Shown here: positions 1 through 14,500 of the stretch, piece after piece
Position numbering within the stretch: the stretch's first letter is position 1
Layout: each line of letters starts with the position of its first letter
Notes under the pieces: model-generated
Seen by the model: only the letters and a program-made list of their open reading frames with translations
Told to the model about the DNA's origin: nothing
The model's database searches: none
Made by a program: the position numbers and the translations under genes
Origin: Enoplolaimus lenunculus
Taxonomy: Eukaryota; Nematoda; Enoplea; Enoplida; Thoracostomopsidae
Length of the DNA stretch: 64,000 nucleotides
Assembly: GCA_030248215.1 (NCBI GenBank)
Contig: JASANG010002001.1
Coordinates: forward strand, 26,306 to 90,305
Direction of reading: 5' to 3'

Positions 1-323
1 TATTAGCTCGATTTCTCAAACCCCAGCTAAGTGCCTTCAGTCTTCTGATCGCACACAACAATGGCATATTTGGGCTGTCCTATAAAACAGTATCTCACCA
101 AATTGTTCATTTTAATATTAATTCGAACCACATAATCAGAGCCGGAGCAGCCACTTCCATACCTTGATTTGACGGTCCAATTTCAATACGAATGGCCTCG
201 CTAACGGGTTGAGACAAAAACCATAGAAGTTTTAAAATGCGTCTGGCTTCACGTTCGCTTCACTCGCAAGTTTTTGTACTACTTCGGCACTGCCAATATT
301 ATTATAATAGACGTTAAGTAGTA

Positions 324-480
324 CTGTAGTGACCCGAATAATAGGGTCGGTGGAAATAAGACTTCGGGTCTCTATTTTGTCGCGGTATCAATAGGAGTCT
401 TCAATTGGAGTCCATATCCCTAATTGGAACCCGGATATGTGTATAGTTCAAAATCTTTATTCAAAGTAAATACATGTTAT
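324..480 (+). mobile_element. GTGACCC MITE, degenerate left part
   Basis: CTGTAGTGACCCGAATAATA then 'CAATAGGAGTCTTCAATTGG' and GTCCATATCCCTAATTGG, as in the fuller copies; the right end is not recognisable. Confidence 0.65.
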
Positions 481-799
481 CGCCAAAATTCGTTCTGAAA
501 TGAACTTAAGTTTAGTGCGAAACTTGATTACTCAAAGTGTATATATGTTACCTATACAAAGTGAAATAAGCATGGTAAAGTTTTCACAAACACTATGAAT
601 ACTACCTTACCAATTTTATATCTATGTTGAGTATGCCGGATAAAAATTAATTCTTAAACTTACTTTCTGAGCAGTAAATAGGTTTTATTTGTATTTAGAT
701 TAGAAAATAGTAGTCTGTCTAACCTGCTGTATTTATGTTTTATGAAGAAATCACTTTCATTTTGATTTCTGTTTATTATTCTTTACGCTATTATACCAA

Positions 800-896
800 G
801 GTACAACTGGAGGTCTGCCTTCGTCCGGTTCCGGCTGGGGTAGAATATCGACCTCCAGCCCCGGCTCCGCTATTTTTTAGCTCCGGTTGCACCCTG
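800..896. mobile_element. GTGCAACCGG-family MITE, short
   Basis: GGTACAACTGGAGGTCTGCC to AGCTCCGGTTGCACCCTGCA, with CTCCAGCCCCGGCTCCG inside. Confidence 0.65.
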
Positions 897-2700
897 CATT
901 ACCTATGCGCTAAATTAAGATTTTGCATGCTAAACAAATACGAACGCTCTCTTTCTTACACTTTTCGCTACGTTAATACTCAGGCTTGTGCTTATGCGAA
1001 AGCTAAGGTTTGAGAAAAGGCTTACTTATGTCTTCAGCTTAAGTCCAAGCCTTTGCCTAAGCCTGAACCCTAACTTTAAATGCAGGAGTCGGAGCTCAAC
1101 CATTAGCTTGATTTCAGATTCAGTATACAAAAGACAGAAGCTTTTAGAAGATCTTTTGAGCTTTGAAAGTTGAAAATATTAATGTCAACCTAATTCGTAT
1201 AGTGTGCGAAAATTTCTATTTCAAACTGTTTCCCTTTATTTGTTGCGGCAGTGCCAATTTCACCTCTTGCCTATAAACTATTACGCTTGCGAAAACTCCT
1301 AATTTTTGCTCGTTTTCACAGCTGCTCGAGAGAAAAATTTGCCCCCTCCAGAATCGTTTTAGTCTCAGTTATGAAGCCTTCTAAAATCAACCACGCTCCG
1401 TTTCATAGAATAGATTGGTCATCGTAGCATGGTTAGCTGGCTGCAGCTTGCATGCTAACAATTCCGACTTTTTGGTACCGCACAGAATACTTTATACATG
1501 GATACTCAGCTGGTCTGGCTAAAATGATTTCAGGCAAAATAGCAACTTATTGAGATCAAGACAGTTGCGGTCTTTATCACTTAAAACAGACGGAATGTTC
1601 GTCGTCTGTACTATAATTTTATTTGTTTTTTGTTGAAGTCATTCCGTTTTTTGTTTCAAACAGCCATCGGGTGCTAAACTTTTCATGCGTTTGGTGGTCA
1701 TGGGCCAACTCAAGAGGTGGCGACTATACGTGCTGAAATATTTTTCGACATAACTGCACAATAGTGTTGTGAAATTACCGCTTTTTCTGCTGGCTCGGTT
1801 GGTACACAAAGGGATGGAACCGGCCCGGGCTCACATTTTGGGCCTGCGGGCCTAAGCGGATCGGGGAATAGCCGAAAGCCGAAATAAATTGCAGCATTTC
1901 CTATGCCAGAGCCTAAGCCTTAATAGTGTTTCTTTTTATTGGCTGTGTGTATAAATAGCGCGTATACTCATCGTTAACTTGAGGACATACATTTTTCAAA
2001 TCAAGTTTGATCCTCTTTGTTTTTGGTGGAATATATGAGTTGGCCAAACTGGTGCAATTGGCGCTGAGTCTGATTTGAGAGTAATGGTGGCATCAAAAAT
2101 TAATTTCGACCATGTATCGAAATCCCAAAATCCCAGCTTCGAGACCATACCTCAAATTATTGTGATGGGATGGTGGGATTTTGGGACGGCTATGAGGTTC
2201 ACGTGTGTCTTTCTTCCGATAATTGTAGCCTGATAGTTGCTAAAATATACGCAGAGCATGTTTGATGCCGGATACGTTGAAGTGCCATGGTTCGCACAAG
2301 TTGTGCCCTTGCAAATAAGCCGTTTTTCAAAAACGCAACACGTGCCGGGTGCATTTTGTACTACACACAATGCACACGGTTGCATACTCTTGTTCATGTA
2401 TGCATCGTCCATTTTTTGCTGTAACGAATTACGAACGTCTGCAAACTATTGACTATTTTCTAAACCTTTACATTCGATATATCAACTTTGATTTCTTTGA
2501 CCGTATTCTCAAATGTGTGTAGCACCTGTCACCAGTTAGAGAGAAAGTCTTGGAACTTTCGAATCTCTGAACGGAGAGCTTAAGAATTCATTACAGTTTT
2601 CAGGTTACATTTGATCGTTTTGCTGTGCAAAATTGAAACATTTGCAACCGCAACAGTTGGTGAGTTTGAAAATCCTATAACCATCTGGTGATTGATGCTA

Positions 2701-2908
2701 CACTGCAAAAAATGGGGAGTCAAATTGACTCCCTCCGAAATAGGCTCTACGGGACTACACAAACTGAGTCAAATTCAACTCCGCCAGAGTCAAACGTGCG
2801 GCTAAATGAGTCGAATTTGACTCTGGCGGAGTCTAATTTGACTCAATTTGTGCAGTCCCGTAAAGCCTATTTCGGAGGGAGTCAATTTGACTCACCATTT
2901 TTTGCAGA
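2701..2908. mobile_element. GAGTC palindrome MITE, copy 1
   Basis: Flanked by TA, CACTGCAAAAAATGGGGAGT at the left, mirrored at the right. The whole 208 bp folds back on itself and is full of GAGTCAAATTGACTC and related motifs. Confidence 0.88.
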
Positions 2909-4807
2909 TACACAATAACGAACACGGGACCTTGTCATAATAACACAAACCAGTCAACTTCTTGAGGCATAATGAAAAGTATAAACACTCACCGCATACC
3001 GCTTCCTGTCCGTCTTTAATATTCTCGAAGGAATATAAAAAGTTTTTAGCTTTATGACAAACGACAACGAATTTTTTCGCTATGGTGTTTCACAATATCA
3101 CAGACGACGAACTGTAAACGTTGGTGGCAACCGAATCGCTGCGACCGCCATGCCAATTAATTCATTACTATTGTGTAAAACCACTGGCTTGTAGAACAGT
3201 TATTCACTGTTCAACAATTCTTTTATACGAATTTAATATTTTAGCTTTTTTTCAGTGTCAGCCCCGCCGCCAAATCAATCCAACTTTCATGATCTGAAGA
3301 AGTGCGCTTTTAGCGCAAACACGGTGGCATTCTATGAAAGTGTTTTATCTTTCTAATTATAATTTGCCTAAGGCGATTTTATATAAAATAGATCTGTGGC
3401 CAATTGTTTCAACAGCGTCAAACTTTTTCAAAGGTCAACATAAAGGCATGACCGTATTGCAGAGGAATTGAGCATACTGAAGCCGTTTTAGTTTGCTTTT
3501 AGTTACTTATTCTTCTGCGAGCGGTATTTTCGCCAGCGGATCAATTGGACATTACTTATTCTAGTCGTCCAGCTTTGCGCAATGCGCAAAAGTTTGCGAA
3601 AGTCCAAAAATTTCATTGCAAATTTTTGTCATAGAACAATCTCGTGTGTATTTCTTACGAAATTATTGTAATTGAAGTATTAATGCGGGAAAGTTGCCCA
3701 AAATACGTATGTGGGGCGTTCCAGCTTAAATATATCGATTTGAAAAAGACATTCGGTTCGGATACCGTTTATAATTACTGCAATAATCAAAAACATACAA
3801 GACGTTTGCAAATTTAATATATATTTTTTAACAAAAATGCTATTTTAAATTGAACTTGTGAATATCTTTTTCAGTTGATTATATGTGACAGCGGTTACTT
3901 TTGAGCTGTCTGTAAAATTTTGCTTACAGCTAAGCAGTTGATAAAGTCTGATGAAAGATAAAATTTTCTAAGCTAAAACTGCTAAAAAGCGACACTTGTA
4001 CATTTTTCCTTATTTAAAGTCAGTCAAAGTTCGAGCGTTAGCAAGGGCTTAGACGTAGGAAAATCACTTTCCAAAGTTTAGGCCGAAACTTAGGTTTAAG
4101 CAAACGAAAACGTAAAGGAACAGGGATGTGTCTTCTTGGGAAATTTTTCAAAATTGAAGTTGTAGGACTCTACGCTGTTAAAGCAAGCCATTATATTTAT
4201 TGAAATTTAACAAATAATGAACCTAAAAATATACACAGGTATTTTCGAGTTTTCCCTAACGGAAACCGACACAGATTTTCACTGGATGCGTAATATCCGG
4301 TGACACGGGGCGCATTGCTTCTTAGACTACTTAGCTTTTCAAAAATTGATTATATAACAGACAGAAGTTTGAATATTTAAAATGCTTGAACAGATTTCTA
4401 CTTGTCGCATGAAGACAATTGACCATATTCTCAAATGTGTGTAGCACTTGCCACCAGTTGGTGATCGGTCTTGCATGGAACGTTCGAAGCAATGAACGGA
4501 CAACTTAGGGAGTTATTGCAATTTTCAGGCTTGAGTTTGCCCTATTTCTGTGCAATATTTGAGCTTTGCAACTGCAACAGTAAGTGAGTTTGAAAACCTA
4601 TTGCCAACTGGTAATAGACACTACACACATTTCAGAATGCGAGCCAATACTACAAATCCAAATGTTATGACTAAAGTATTGTTTTACGTTGAAAGAAAAC
4701 GACCATTCATACATTTCTTGTGCTTGATCGAAGAATCTGGGATAACTTAAGTGTCGGATCTCAGATTTATCGGGGGGGGGGGATAAGATATTAATTGCAA
4801 CATGCAC
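2909..4807. other. AT-rich DNA, no gene recognised
   Basis: No exon or intact element. The tract TCAAATGTGTGTAGCACCTG near 2510 recurs near 4435 and, in altered form, near 14320, 18225 and 34720 with the words 'CACCAGTT', so it marks another old dispersed repeat. Confidence 0.5.
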
Positions 4808-5025
4808 GGCCCAATGTAAAGAACAGAGGGTGAATAGTATTATAAGCATATTCCTAAGCCTAAGCGTAAGTCTAAGTCTAAGTCTAAGCGTAACAATGAG
4901 CATATTCCTAAGTGTAAGCCTAAGCCTAATCCTAAACCAATCAAAAAATAATAGTCTAAAGCTTAAGCTTACTCTTATTGCAGTCCCACAGAAAAAAGTT
5001 CCGCCCCTGATCTTTACATAGGCCC
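4808..5025 (-). mobile_element. TTAGGC MITE, subfamily 1
   Basis: Ends GGCCCAATGTAAAGAACAG and, inverted, CCGCCCCTGATCTTTACATA. The body holds CCTAAG-type hexamers (TTAGGC on the minus strand). Confidence 0.85.
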
Positions 5026-5394
5026 GAGCACGTTACATTTTTCTTTGATATACAACGCAACTTCTAAACGGCATAAATCTTAGAATTGAAATATTTGTGG
5101 AAAGCGTAAAACGAAACTCTTTGGCACGTTTCGTAGTTGGTTTTTCAGTTGTTAAAAAATACTGACGCCTGGAGCCCGGTGGAGTGGATCCGATCCCTAA
5201 TTAGCCCCTAGATCCATCCTGGGACAACTGGACCGTCCGTCATCAATAATCTTGAATTTGTCAAATATCACCAACATCACAAACCATATGAATACAATTT
5301 TGATCGAACTACGCAGTATTGGTAAATTGTTCTTTGTCTGAATATTCAACCACCGGTTGTTTGTCCCGTTGGGGCACAAATACACGACGCGTAA

Positions 5395-5562
5395 AACGTA
5401 TCCAGTGGGAGCCCCAAAAGACGCTAGCGTGGCTCAGTCCTCCCGTGAATCAATTATGCCTCGTAGAAAATTTTCAATCTTGCTTGTAAGTCATCGAAAA
5501 CGCTTGTATGCCCTTTCTAACAAATGTTTAACCCTACTATCAAGGTGATCTATCTACAGGCA
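5395..5562 (-). mobile_element. GTAGCCAG-family MITE, degenerate
   Basis: AAAATTTTCAATCTTGCTTG then TAAGTCATCGAAAACGCTTG, the hallmark centre of this family; ends eroded. Confidence 0.55.
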
Positions 5563-8448
5563 TGAACTGAATCCCAACAAACGGGTAACGACTTTAAAGT
5601 ACAATATATTTTTAAATTTTGAAAAAATTTAAACGTTTTTAGGTTTATGTAGCGAGTTATGGCCATTCATTTGTTATTATCCATTGTTTAACAAAGTTAT
5701 CCCGTTAAATAATCAGCGTTTCGAGCTTCATAGCTGCCGACACTCCAGCATTGGTTCGAATTATTTTTACTCGTAAAATAAATCAACACGTCTTTTATGC
5801 TAAATGATAACAACAGCGTTTGGTTAAGGTTAAATCAATTTACCAGCTATTGTGTTTGAAAGTTTCCTAACTGCAACGCTTTGTTCTCACCAGTTTCAGT
5901 CTACCAAACAGCTCTGGTTCAGGTCAAATTTTTTGACGGAACCATGTCGTAGTGAAGCTGGTTTTGCCGTTGAAATTTTTAAGCAAAGTTTTCCCGTCTA
6001 GACCAAATATTTGAACATCTGGTTTGTTTCGAAAGCACCGAATCAATACCAATTTCCGTGTTTGGTATGCTTTATCGAAACTGGTTTTCAAATCCCATAT
6101 TAGTCGAACCGTCCCATGCTGGCGGATAAAACCATTGAAAGACTTCACGCCAAATTGTCTCGTTTGAGCCATATGATTTGGGCTGTTTTGTGGTAAAATT
6201 TAAACTCTTGGACGCCATGGCACGACTGTGATTTCAATAGTGCCGTCCTTAAGTAAGGTATACGAAGTTTACCCCCAAATATCTGAGACGACACCTCTTT
6301 CAAGGCAGCAGAAGTTGATGCAATTAATAGCGCACATGTGTGGGTGTGCAGAATATGACGGAAAAAATCTCGCGAGTGACAACAAAAATGACCGTAGCAG
6401 ACATAATGTTAACTTGAAATACGCCATGATGGATCAAATTTTATAATAACCTCGCATGTTGAATTAATTTTGCCTGAACGCCACGTGCCCGCGGCGTTCA
6501 ACCCTAGTCAATAAACGTTGGATACTGCAGCACATGTAAATATGTCTAGACCAATAGTATTTATTCTTAAATTTATGTCAAATCTTTTGACAATTAAGTT
6601 GCAAGTTTTACAATTATTTGCATTATTAATTTTAGAGGGTTTGAAACTTTAAGATAGTTTTTGGTGCTCATCCTGAATGCTAAAATATTCGCCAGTTCTA
6701 TATACACAGCTGTCATATATTTTTAGTTTAAGCTAAAACTTAATGAATTCTTGGCTACACATAACTTCTGGGCTGCACTTGTTATTTAAACCAAACATTG
6801 CCTTAACTTAAACTCGTGTTAAACCTTAGTTAGTCCGTTCGGCCGTTTAAGTTTTACTTAAACTAATACTTTAGTTTAATTAAGCTATTGTTTAAGTTTT
6901 TAAAGTTTTGAGATAGTACACACATTTTGGAATCCGACATCAGGTCATAGTCACAAGCGGATCCTGAGGTCAAGCGGGATTGCGAGCGGCGAATGCCCGC
7001 GTCCGAATTTTTTTGCGATAAAGTAGTAAAGTCCTTCGCTATCTCACAATTATAGCGTATAGTAAAAATTGTATTTCATAACTTTTGCCAGCCGCCCACC
7101 CGCTCGTCAGAAATTTCAGGATCCGCAGCTGTTCATAGTTGCAGTTTTTCACAATATGTTTATAATGGATACTTTTGCAACATCTTAAAATAAGTTTTAG
7201 CCCTTTTTGGGAATATTGGTCGCCCATTTATAAAGTGAACATTTTCCCGTGCACACTGTGAGTTCTTTGGTGCCCTAAGGGTTTTAGAACCTGTCTGCCC
7301 CTTCGTCGATTATATTATTTCACTCCTCGAGCGAACCTAATTTTAAATGTCTCGTTAATAGTGCACGCTTATTTTAGGCCAAGATGAGCAAAACAAATCC
7401 GGTCACTGGTTCCTTAAAATCTGAGTCCATTTTTCTGAACCGAAACCACCAGTGATATATATATATATATACATATATATACATATATATAGATATATAC
7501 ATATATATATAAATATATATATATTTATATATATGTATATATATATTTATATATATGTATATATCTATATATATTTATATATATGTATATATCTATATAT
7601 GTATGTATGTATATATGTATATATATATATAATTCGTTCCAACGTATATTCATATTTTCAACAGCTTTCATTAACAGATTTTTTACTTACAATTTATTGA
7701 ATTGAATGTATCAGCACAAACCAACGGAAATATGATATACTCAGTAACTTAAGGTTAAAGACGGATAATTTTTGTTGGGCTAAAATGTATACACAGCTGT
7801 GGTCATTATTAAAATCTGTAAAAACAGCTGATTTGACGGGTACCTTATATAGGGTTCCATTGGTATCACTAGACCAGAGATGCAAGTCGGTAAAGTTGTT
7901 TTGCCTTAACCTTGCATGATTGGCGGAAACGTTAAATGTTTTAAAAATAACTTTTGCAAATGTAAGCAAAGTCGAACCATGTCCAACCAAATTTGTTTCC
8001 AACTAATTTTTCATTTAGCAACGGTATCCCAACAAACCCTAAAACCCACGAATTTAACATTTGCTGACTTCTGAATGGTTGTCTTCTCGGTTAAAAACAA
8101 ACATTAAATACAGCATTTCAACGTTTATACAAGTGCTCATTCAACTCAGAGGCGGAAGCGAGCGTAGTCTCAGGGATGGCGGCGCCCCATATCAACCAGA
8201 CCTTGTTTGGGAACGTCCGTGGGAATGTTACCACAATGCCAAATCTCGCATCGTTTTTTTGTTTTTTTTAATATTTAGATATTTTTAATTTATAAAATAA
8301 CATAATTAATTTAAAAACAGTAATTTTGGCGTTCGCTTAATTATGCAAATCCGAACGATAGTTGGCTGTTGAGCTGTGTTGCCAATTCGATGGGGTATTG
8401 TCCGTTGTTTCCATTGCTCATACAATTTTCACTATTTTATCGTTTCAG
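5563..8448. other. upstream of the receptor: no exon found
   Basis: The missing start and signal-peptide exon of the receptor may lie here or further left. Only the microsatellite at 7453-7632 stands out. GTTTAAGTTTTTAAAGTTTT-type AT-rich DNA fills about 6.6-6.9 kb. Confidence 0.45.
7453..7632 (+). repeat. TA/CATA microsatellite
   Basis: About 180 bases of TATATA with periodic C and G (TATATACATATATATG). The long open frame through it (IYIYIY) is not a gene. Confidence 0.95.
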
Positions 8449-8531
8449 TACAAGTGTTCCGAAAGATATTATTGATATTTTGTGGAACAAATCGTTGTAC
8501 GATAGACACGCGACTCCAACTCAGTATCAAG
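8449..8531 (+). CDS. receptor exon 1 seen: N-terminal helix
   Basis: Acceptor CGTTTCAG, donor GTAATG. Enters in phase 2 and leaves in phase 1. Codes for SVPKDIIDILWNKSLYD and on to TPTQYQ, matching the 'ILxxxLxxYDxRxxP' segment that opens the extracellular domain of GluCl and GlyR subunits. Confidence 0.75.
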
Positions 8532-11500
8532 GTAATGAAGGCGGTTTCGGTTCAAATTATAATGACCCTTGTTTCAAGAGCGAAGTCCAGCGGTAAGCAG
8601 GAGCTTTGAACTCTTGCACACTTTACCCCGACTTTAATACGCTTACCAGCGAAAATTTTTTATTGTCATTTCAAAACTCTTACTTTCTTAAATTGTCAAG
8701 ACTGAAATGTCAACAATTTTAGACTTTAATAGTCTTAAAAATCTCAAAATTAGGAAATTACTATTGCAAATTTATAAGAAGTCCAATTTCTTTCTTTTAA
8801 GAAATATTTAGTTGTCTTATATTCAGGAATTAATTTTCTGATTTTGTATGTAGGTAAACCAGTTGCTCCCAATGCGGATCCATGTGGGGTGCACCCCGGC
8901 AGTGGCACCCCCACCAGCATCTCAACAAAAATTATGTAGAGTGTCAATTGCTAGCAGACAGTTCTAACTCATTCAAAAACATAAACAGATGTTGTTGAAG
9001 CTGACTGGATTTTGCTTTTTCAGAACTGAATTGGCTTCAATCCCAGCCTTTAAATTTGTGCCTGTTTGAAACCAAATCTGAACTATGTTCACTGTAAATT
9101 TCAATAAGTTGATTAATCAATTCTGCTAGCGAGTTGGTGATTTCTGAGTTAATAACAGTAAAGTTTTACTCACTCTGAGTTGAGTTGATTATCGCTCTGA
9201 GTTGAGTTGACTCTGGGTAAGTTGATTAATTAACTCAGAGTAAATCAAACCAACTCAAAATGCTGAGTTCTGATAGTCCTAACTCAGAGTGAGTGATTAA
9301 ACCCATTCTGAGTTAAAATTAACTCACTGAAATTTACTGTGTTGCCACCCTGTTCTTTAGATCTAAATGGCGTTGATGCGTTAGTTTTATTTGTGATTCA
9401 TCTCAATTGAACGAACGTAAAGAAGTCAATTTTATGGCAATAGTTCGTGGTTTGTGTGTGGGTCAAAAATAAGTTTACCTGTGAAATTTTGGCCCCCCAA
9501 TTTTGATATCCTGGATCCGCCACTGGTTTCTCCGCTTATATACTAAATAGTGTATATAAGTAATCGAATTTCAAAGAACTTAAGTTGACGTCTTAGAGTT
9601 TTTGTCTAAAGCTTTGCATGAGAGAGCCATAGAAGTGGATGAATGCAGGAAATGCATTACCCGAATAAGAGGGGGCGACTGATATTTATTTGGCATCTCC
9701 AGAGGGTACCCCTTTTGTTATTCTGTTACGGATTTAATTGCGCAGGAAACGAAGCGTAGGCCAAATTGTACAATTTCAATCTAATTTGCAAAAAGTTTCA
9801 TTTTATGTAATTTTTCGAGGCATAAGGCGTGGTTCTTGGAATTCGGCACGATTTATTTGCATAAATTCACAAAACTATGTTTCTTGATGTTGAATAATGC
9901 TGTTCCCTTCTTTTTCTTTGTCGCACTTACAGTCCCGTAGCCATCTCACCTTGCTAGGGGGGCTAAAATTTTTCCAGGAAGCGCATTCATGGGTTTTCAA
10001 TGATTTACAAGCAAGGTTGAAAATTTTGTAGTGGGGCGAAATTTTGCCGGGGGAGGGGCTGAGTCCTCTTGGACCCCCTGGATACGAGCCCGGGCACTTA
10101 AACAAAACACAGGCTTGCGCTGAACAATTAACTGAAAAAGTTACTGCAATTTTCATTTATTGCAAATTATAATTCATTAATTAGATCACTAATTCGTTCC
10201 AAAAGTACAAAATTATTAGCTGAAATTAATTTGAACTCATCATTCAGATTGAATTTGTAATGTTTTGACTCATAAAAAGGTTCAATTAGCAGAAATTAAT
10301 TTGAAATTATCATTCAGGTTGAATTTGTAATGTTTTGACTCATAAAAAGGTTCAATTAGCAGAAATTAATTTGAAATTATTATTCAGATTGAATTTGTAA
10401 TGTTTTAACTCATAAAGAGGTTCAATTAGCAGAAATTAATTTGAAATTATCATTCAGATTGAATTTGTAATGTGTTTTGACGATATAAACAGGTTTAAAG
10501 TTGATTTTCAGATAAACCAACAAACGTTTCGATAACGATGTATATTGAAGGAATATCATCGTTCACAGCTTCAAGTATGGTGAGTGATTTGTAGTTTTCA
10601 AATAGGAAAATGCCCTGGCGGAAAAGTTTTCAAATTAAAAATGGCTCAAAAAAGTTATTTAAAAATTTATCTATTAACCTGTAATTATGCAAGGTTACAA
10701 ACGTGCCCAGCACGACACAAGGACGGATCTATTGCTTGATTTGAGCTTCAATATAGTTTTTGGGTGAAACGAAACAACTTCTCTAAAAATATTGTTTCAA
10801 TTTTAGTACATTTGTGAAAAACAATGCTGAAAATTATGACCCATGTAACGATCAGGGGCGAAATGTTTTTCTGTTGAAATGGAATAGAGTAAGCTTAAGT
10901 TTTAGACTACTTTTTTTGATTGGCTTATGCTTCGGCTTAGGCTTAGGCTTAGGAATATGCTTATACTACAGTGCCGCCTCTGTTCTTTACACTGGCCAAA
11001 AATCATTTCTAAGATGGTTTCGAATTGTGCTGTGTGCATTTCCATTGCGGGGTCAGTAAGTACAGAGTCCGGTAAATCACAATTTATGATTCCATTCAAC
11101 CTAATCAAAACTATATCCATACTTTTAGGGGCGTCCCGGTTTCTGGTGGATATCTGTAAGAAAGTAGGCTTAGATTCTAGACTACAGTTTTTGCATAGAC
11201 TTGTTGCGCTTAGGAATATTCTCATTAATCTGCTGTTACGACCCTAAAAGTAATATTGGCCTACACTTTCGACGGAAATGGTTAGTCACCGCCCTTGTGT
11301 CATTTGACTTTTGTTTTGAGAACCTGAAAGTTCATTTGATTCATTTTTAATTTTAGGGTGTGGTGTGTCCAGATAACCCGCTTGGATATTTCGATATACA
11401 ATTTTTTAAAACAAGCTGCACTGTAAATCCCAATGAGTTAAATAATCAACTCAGACGAAAAGTTAAGTTATTTCTGAGTTAATAACAGTAAACTTTAGCT

Positions 11501-14500
11501 CGCTCTGAGTTGCATTGATTCGCACTCTGAGTTGAGTTGATTCCGGGGAAATTGATTAATTAAATCACAATGAGTTGTATCAACTCAAAATTATGAGTTC
11601 TGACAGTCCTAACTCAGACTGAGTGATTCAACTCATTCTGAGTTAAACTCAACTCAGTGGAATTTACAGTGTAACAGTTTGCTCGTTGCAAAGTGGTTTC
11701 AATCTGTAAAACAATTTTATGAAATTTAAAATTTTAAAGAGAACAACAAAATAATTTAATTTAACAAACCCGGCAACAAGCATATGAGTATGTGAACTAC
11801 CTAAACCATCTATATTCATCTATATTTTTTACAGGATTTCCACGTTGATATCTACTTTCAAGAGTTGTGGGTCGACGAACGACTAAAACATAACAACAAA
11901 GAACGCATTCTTATTAAAGATTATTCGATTTTCGATGGCATGTGGCATCCTGATTTGTATTTTGCAAACGCTCGTCAAGCTGAGTATCATTACGTGACTG
12001 CGCCTAATTTTTTGGTTTGGATTTGGCCAAATGGAACGGTATATCTTGATACCAGGTAAGTGGTTTCTTTAATGCCAAGATATTTCGAATATGGATATTG
12101 ATTTTAAAATACAATCTTAGTACGTGAATGGCAGGGTTCCATCGGAATTCCGATTCCGGCTAAAATTCCGGCAAAATTTTACTTCCGATTCCGGTTTCGG
12201 CTGACTGCTGTTCCGATGCCGGAATTCCGATTTTTCGGCTATGAGCTTTTAAGACGATTGAACTTAGATTTTGCTTGTTCCGTTTAGTTTCGCTCTTTTG
12301 CATTTATTCTGTTGGTTTTTTCTTAGTAAATATATATTCCGAGTTGTTTCGTGTATTCCGTCAGCTCTGTAAACAATTTTTACTGAAACTATGTACAGTA
12401 ACGGAAACAGGCATACTGCAACAAAAGTTAAAAGTCATACACCTTTAACTTTTTAATAGAATTACTAAAACCTGATTTCGATTCCGATTCTGGTTCCGAC
12501 AGAAAAATTTGATTCCGATTCCTTTGCCGACAAAATTTAGTTCCGGTTGGAACCCTGCTGAATGGCAAGGCTAGCGCTCTACTGGCCGCGTGTTGCCGGA
12601 TGGCGCCGCGCACCGTTGTGCACCGCAACGCATATCAGCGTGCGGCGGTGTGCGGAAGTGTCCGGCATAGTAAAAAGTATAGCGCAACCCTATGAATTAT
12701 CCGTTAACTGTTCTGCCGACACAGTGTGCGGTTTAAGTATGCTTTACTTCTGTACCAATTAAATTTAGAACATTAAAACCGGGTGTGCAATTTATGCTAT
12801 TACCCATACAGAGGCGGACCTAAAAAAATTTTGACGGGACGGGCGGACTGACAAAATTTTCTGTGAGAGAAAATATTGTAAGGTATGGGGACCTTACTGT
12901 TTTATTACAAAAAGGTTTCTGATGCGGGGCGTACGATACCCCAGCACCCGCCCCCTCCGAATCCGCTAGTGTACCAATATACCATGAAACTTTCATTATT
13001 TTTAGGGTCTCACTTACTGTAATGTGCATGATGGATTTAGCCAAATACCCGTTAGATACACAACGATGTGACATTAGGATACTGAGTTGTAAGTTTGGTA
13101 CTGGCGTTTATTTCGAGTTTTGACTTGACTGAGGCTTGTTCCTGTAGATATTTTCGGGCCCAACAGCCCCGTGGTCATTTTTTCCTGCAGCTGTATTTCT
13201 CACTTGCTTTCTACAGTACCTAATGATTCTTGGTCGTCACGTGAATGGCTGATAACGTATCTTACCTATTTAGTATCTCGGTTTTTTGAACGACTCATTT
13301 CATTTGCTAAGTAGCTTTATTCGGCGAGAAATTGATCTCAACGGTCTGTTAACAGGTCAAATCCAAACCCGCGTGAGTGCTATCCAGAGGTGTAAGTGGG
13401 TAAAGATTTGGATAGCCGAGCTGCGCTATACCCGCGGAAATTTTATTTCTTTTTCCTGTGGGTATACCTGCGCAAAATTTCTATACCCGTTACCCGCCTC
13501 TTTATACCCGCTCTTAATTTTTCTTCTGCGCTCAATACAATTCCGCAATTTTACAGTGCATTGATGTTATACTCGATACTTATCTTTTACTCGTACGGTA
13601 AAAACAGTTTAAAATTTACGTTTTTCTACGTTTCTGATTTCAACTTTCTTATGAAAATTTTAGGTTGGTAAAGATAAGCAAATTTTTGCCCACACTTTGA
13701 AATTTTTTACCCGCGGGTATATCAGCGTCAAAATTTCCTGACCTGTCCCACGTTTAGTCGCGTGGTGTACCCGCGGGTAGCATACACCTTTGGTGCTATC
13801 TGTAAGATGAACACTGTAATCCTAACTTTTCATAGCGATTTTAATCAAATTGCGCTCAGGTTTACGTGAGCGCAAATTATCCTGTGTGATGGATATTTAA
13901 GACTGTCTTTTTTCAGATGCCTACACCGAAGAGCAACTGTTGATATTTTGGCGTGAAGAAGTTGAGCCAATTTCAAAGAATCCCAAAATCAAACTACCTG
14001 ATATGCATCTGGTTCGAATCGATTCAGGTTATTGTGACGGTCACTATGAACAAGGTTAGCAAAGTATATGTATTTGCATGAATCTGGTGCCCTTACTCCG
14101 GTGAACACACATCACCAGGGTGTACCCGGATATTTGTTCCTGTTTATTTTTACTATCCGCTTCCGTTTTATATATACATATATACATATATATGTATATG
14201 TAAAGTTGTCTTATGAAGAATGTTTTATAATTTTCCCACGGGTTTACATCCTAATTTGTTTGCGATCGTGCGGCAAATTTAAACTAAGTGTCGTTCTTAA
14301 ATGCTATACCTGTATTCTTTAATGTGTCTAGCACCTATCATCAGTTGTAGATTGGTCTTGTTACTATCGTTTCATTGAACGGTGTGTTTCGAACGTCAGA
14401 AAATTTTCTCGCTTAGATTTGCCCTACTTTTGCGCTGAACTTAAGATTCACTACTGTATGACCTGCTGGAGTTTGAACAAAACGTGTCACTAACTATTGA

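Larger units (their letters stand above)
1..2700. other. no gene recognised; a few repeat remnants
   Basis: Apart from a GTGACCC MITE piece (324-480) and a short GTGCAACCGG MITE (800-896), I see no coding exon with splice signals and no family match. TTAGGC-like hexamers at about 1010-1060 suggest one more eroded element. Confidence 0.5.

Noticed and set aside
7452-7700. 82-codon IYIYIY frame
   Set aside because: TA microsatellite.
7694-8002. 102-codon minus-strand frame
   Set aside because: No splice signals, start context or recognisable motif; lies among AT-rich DNA.
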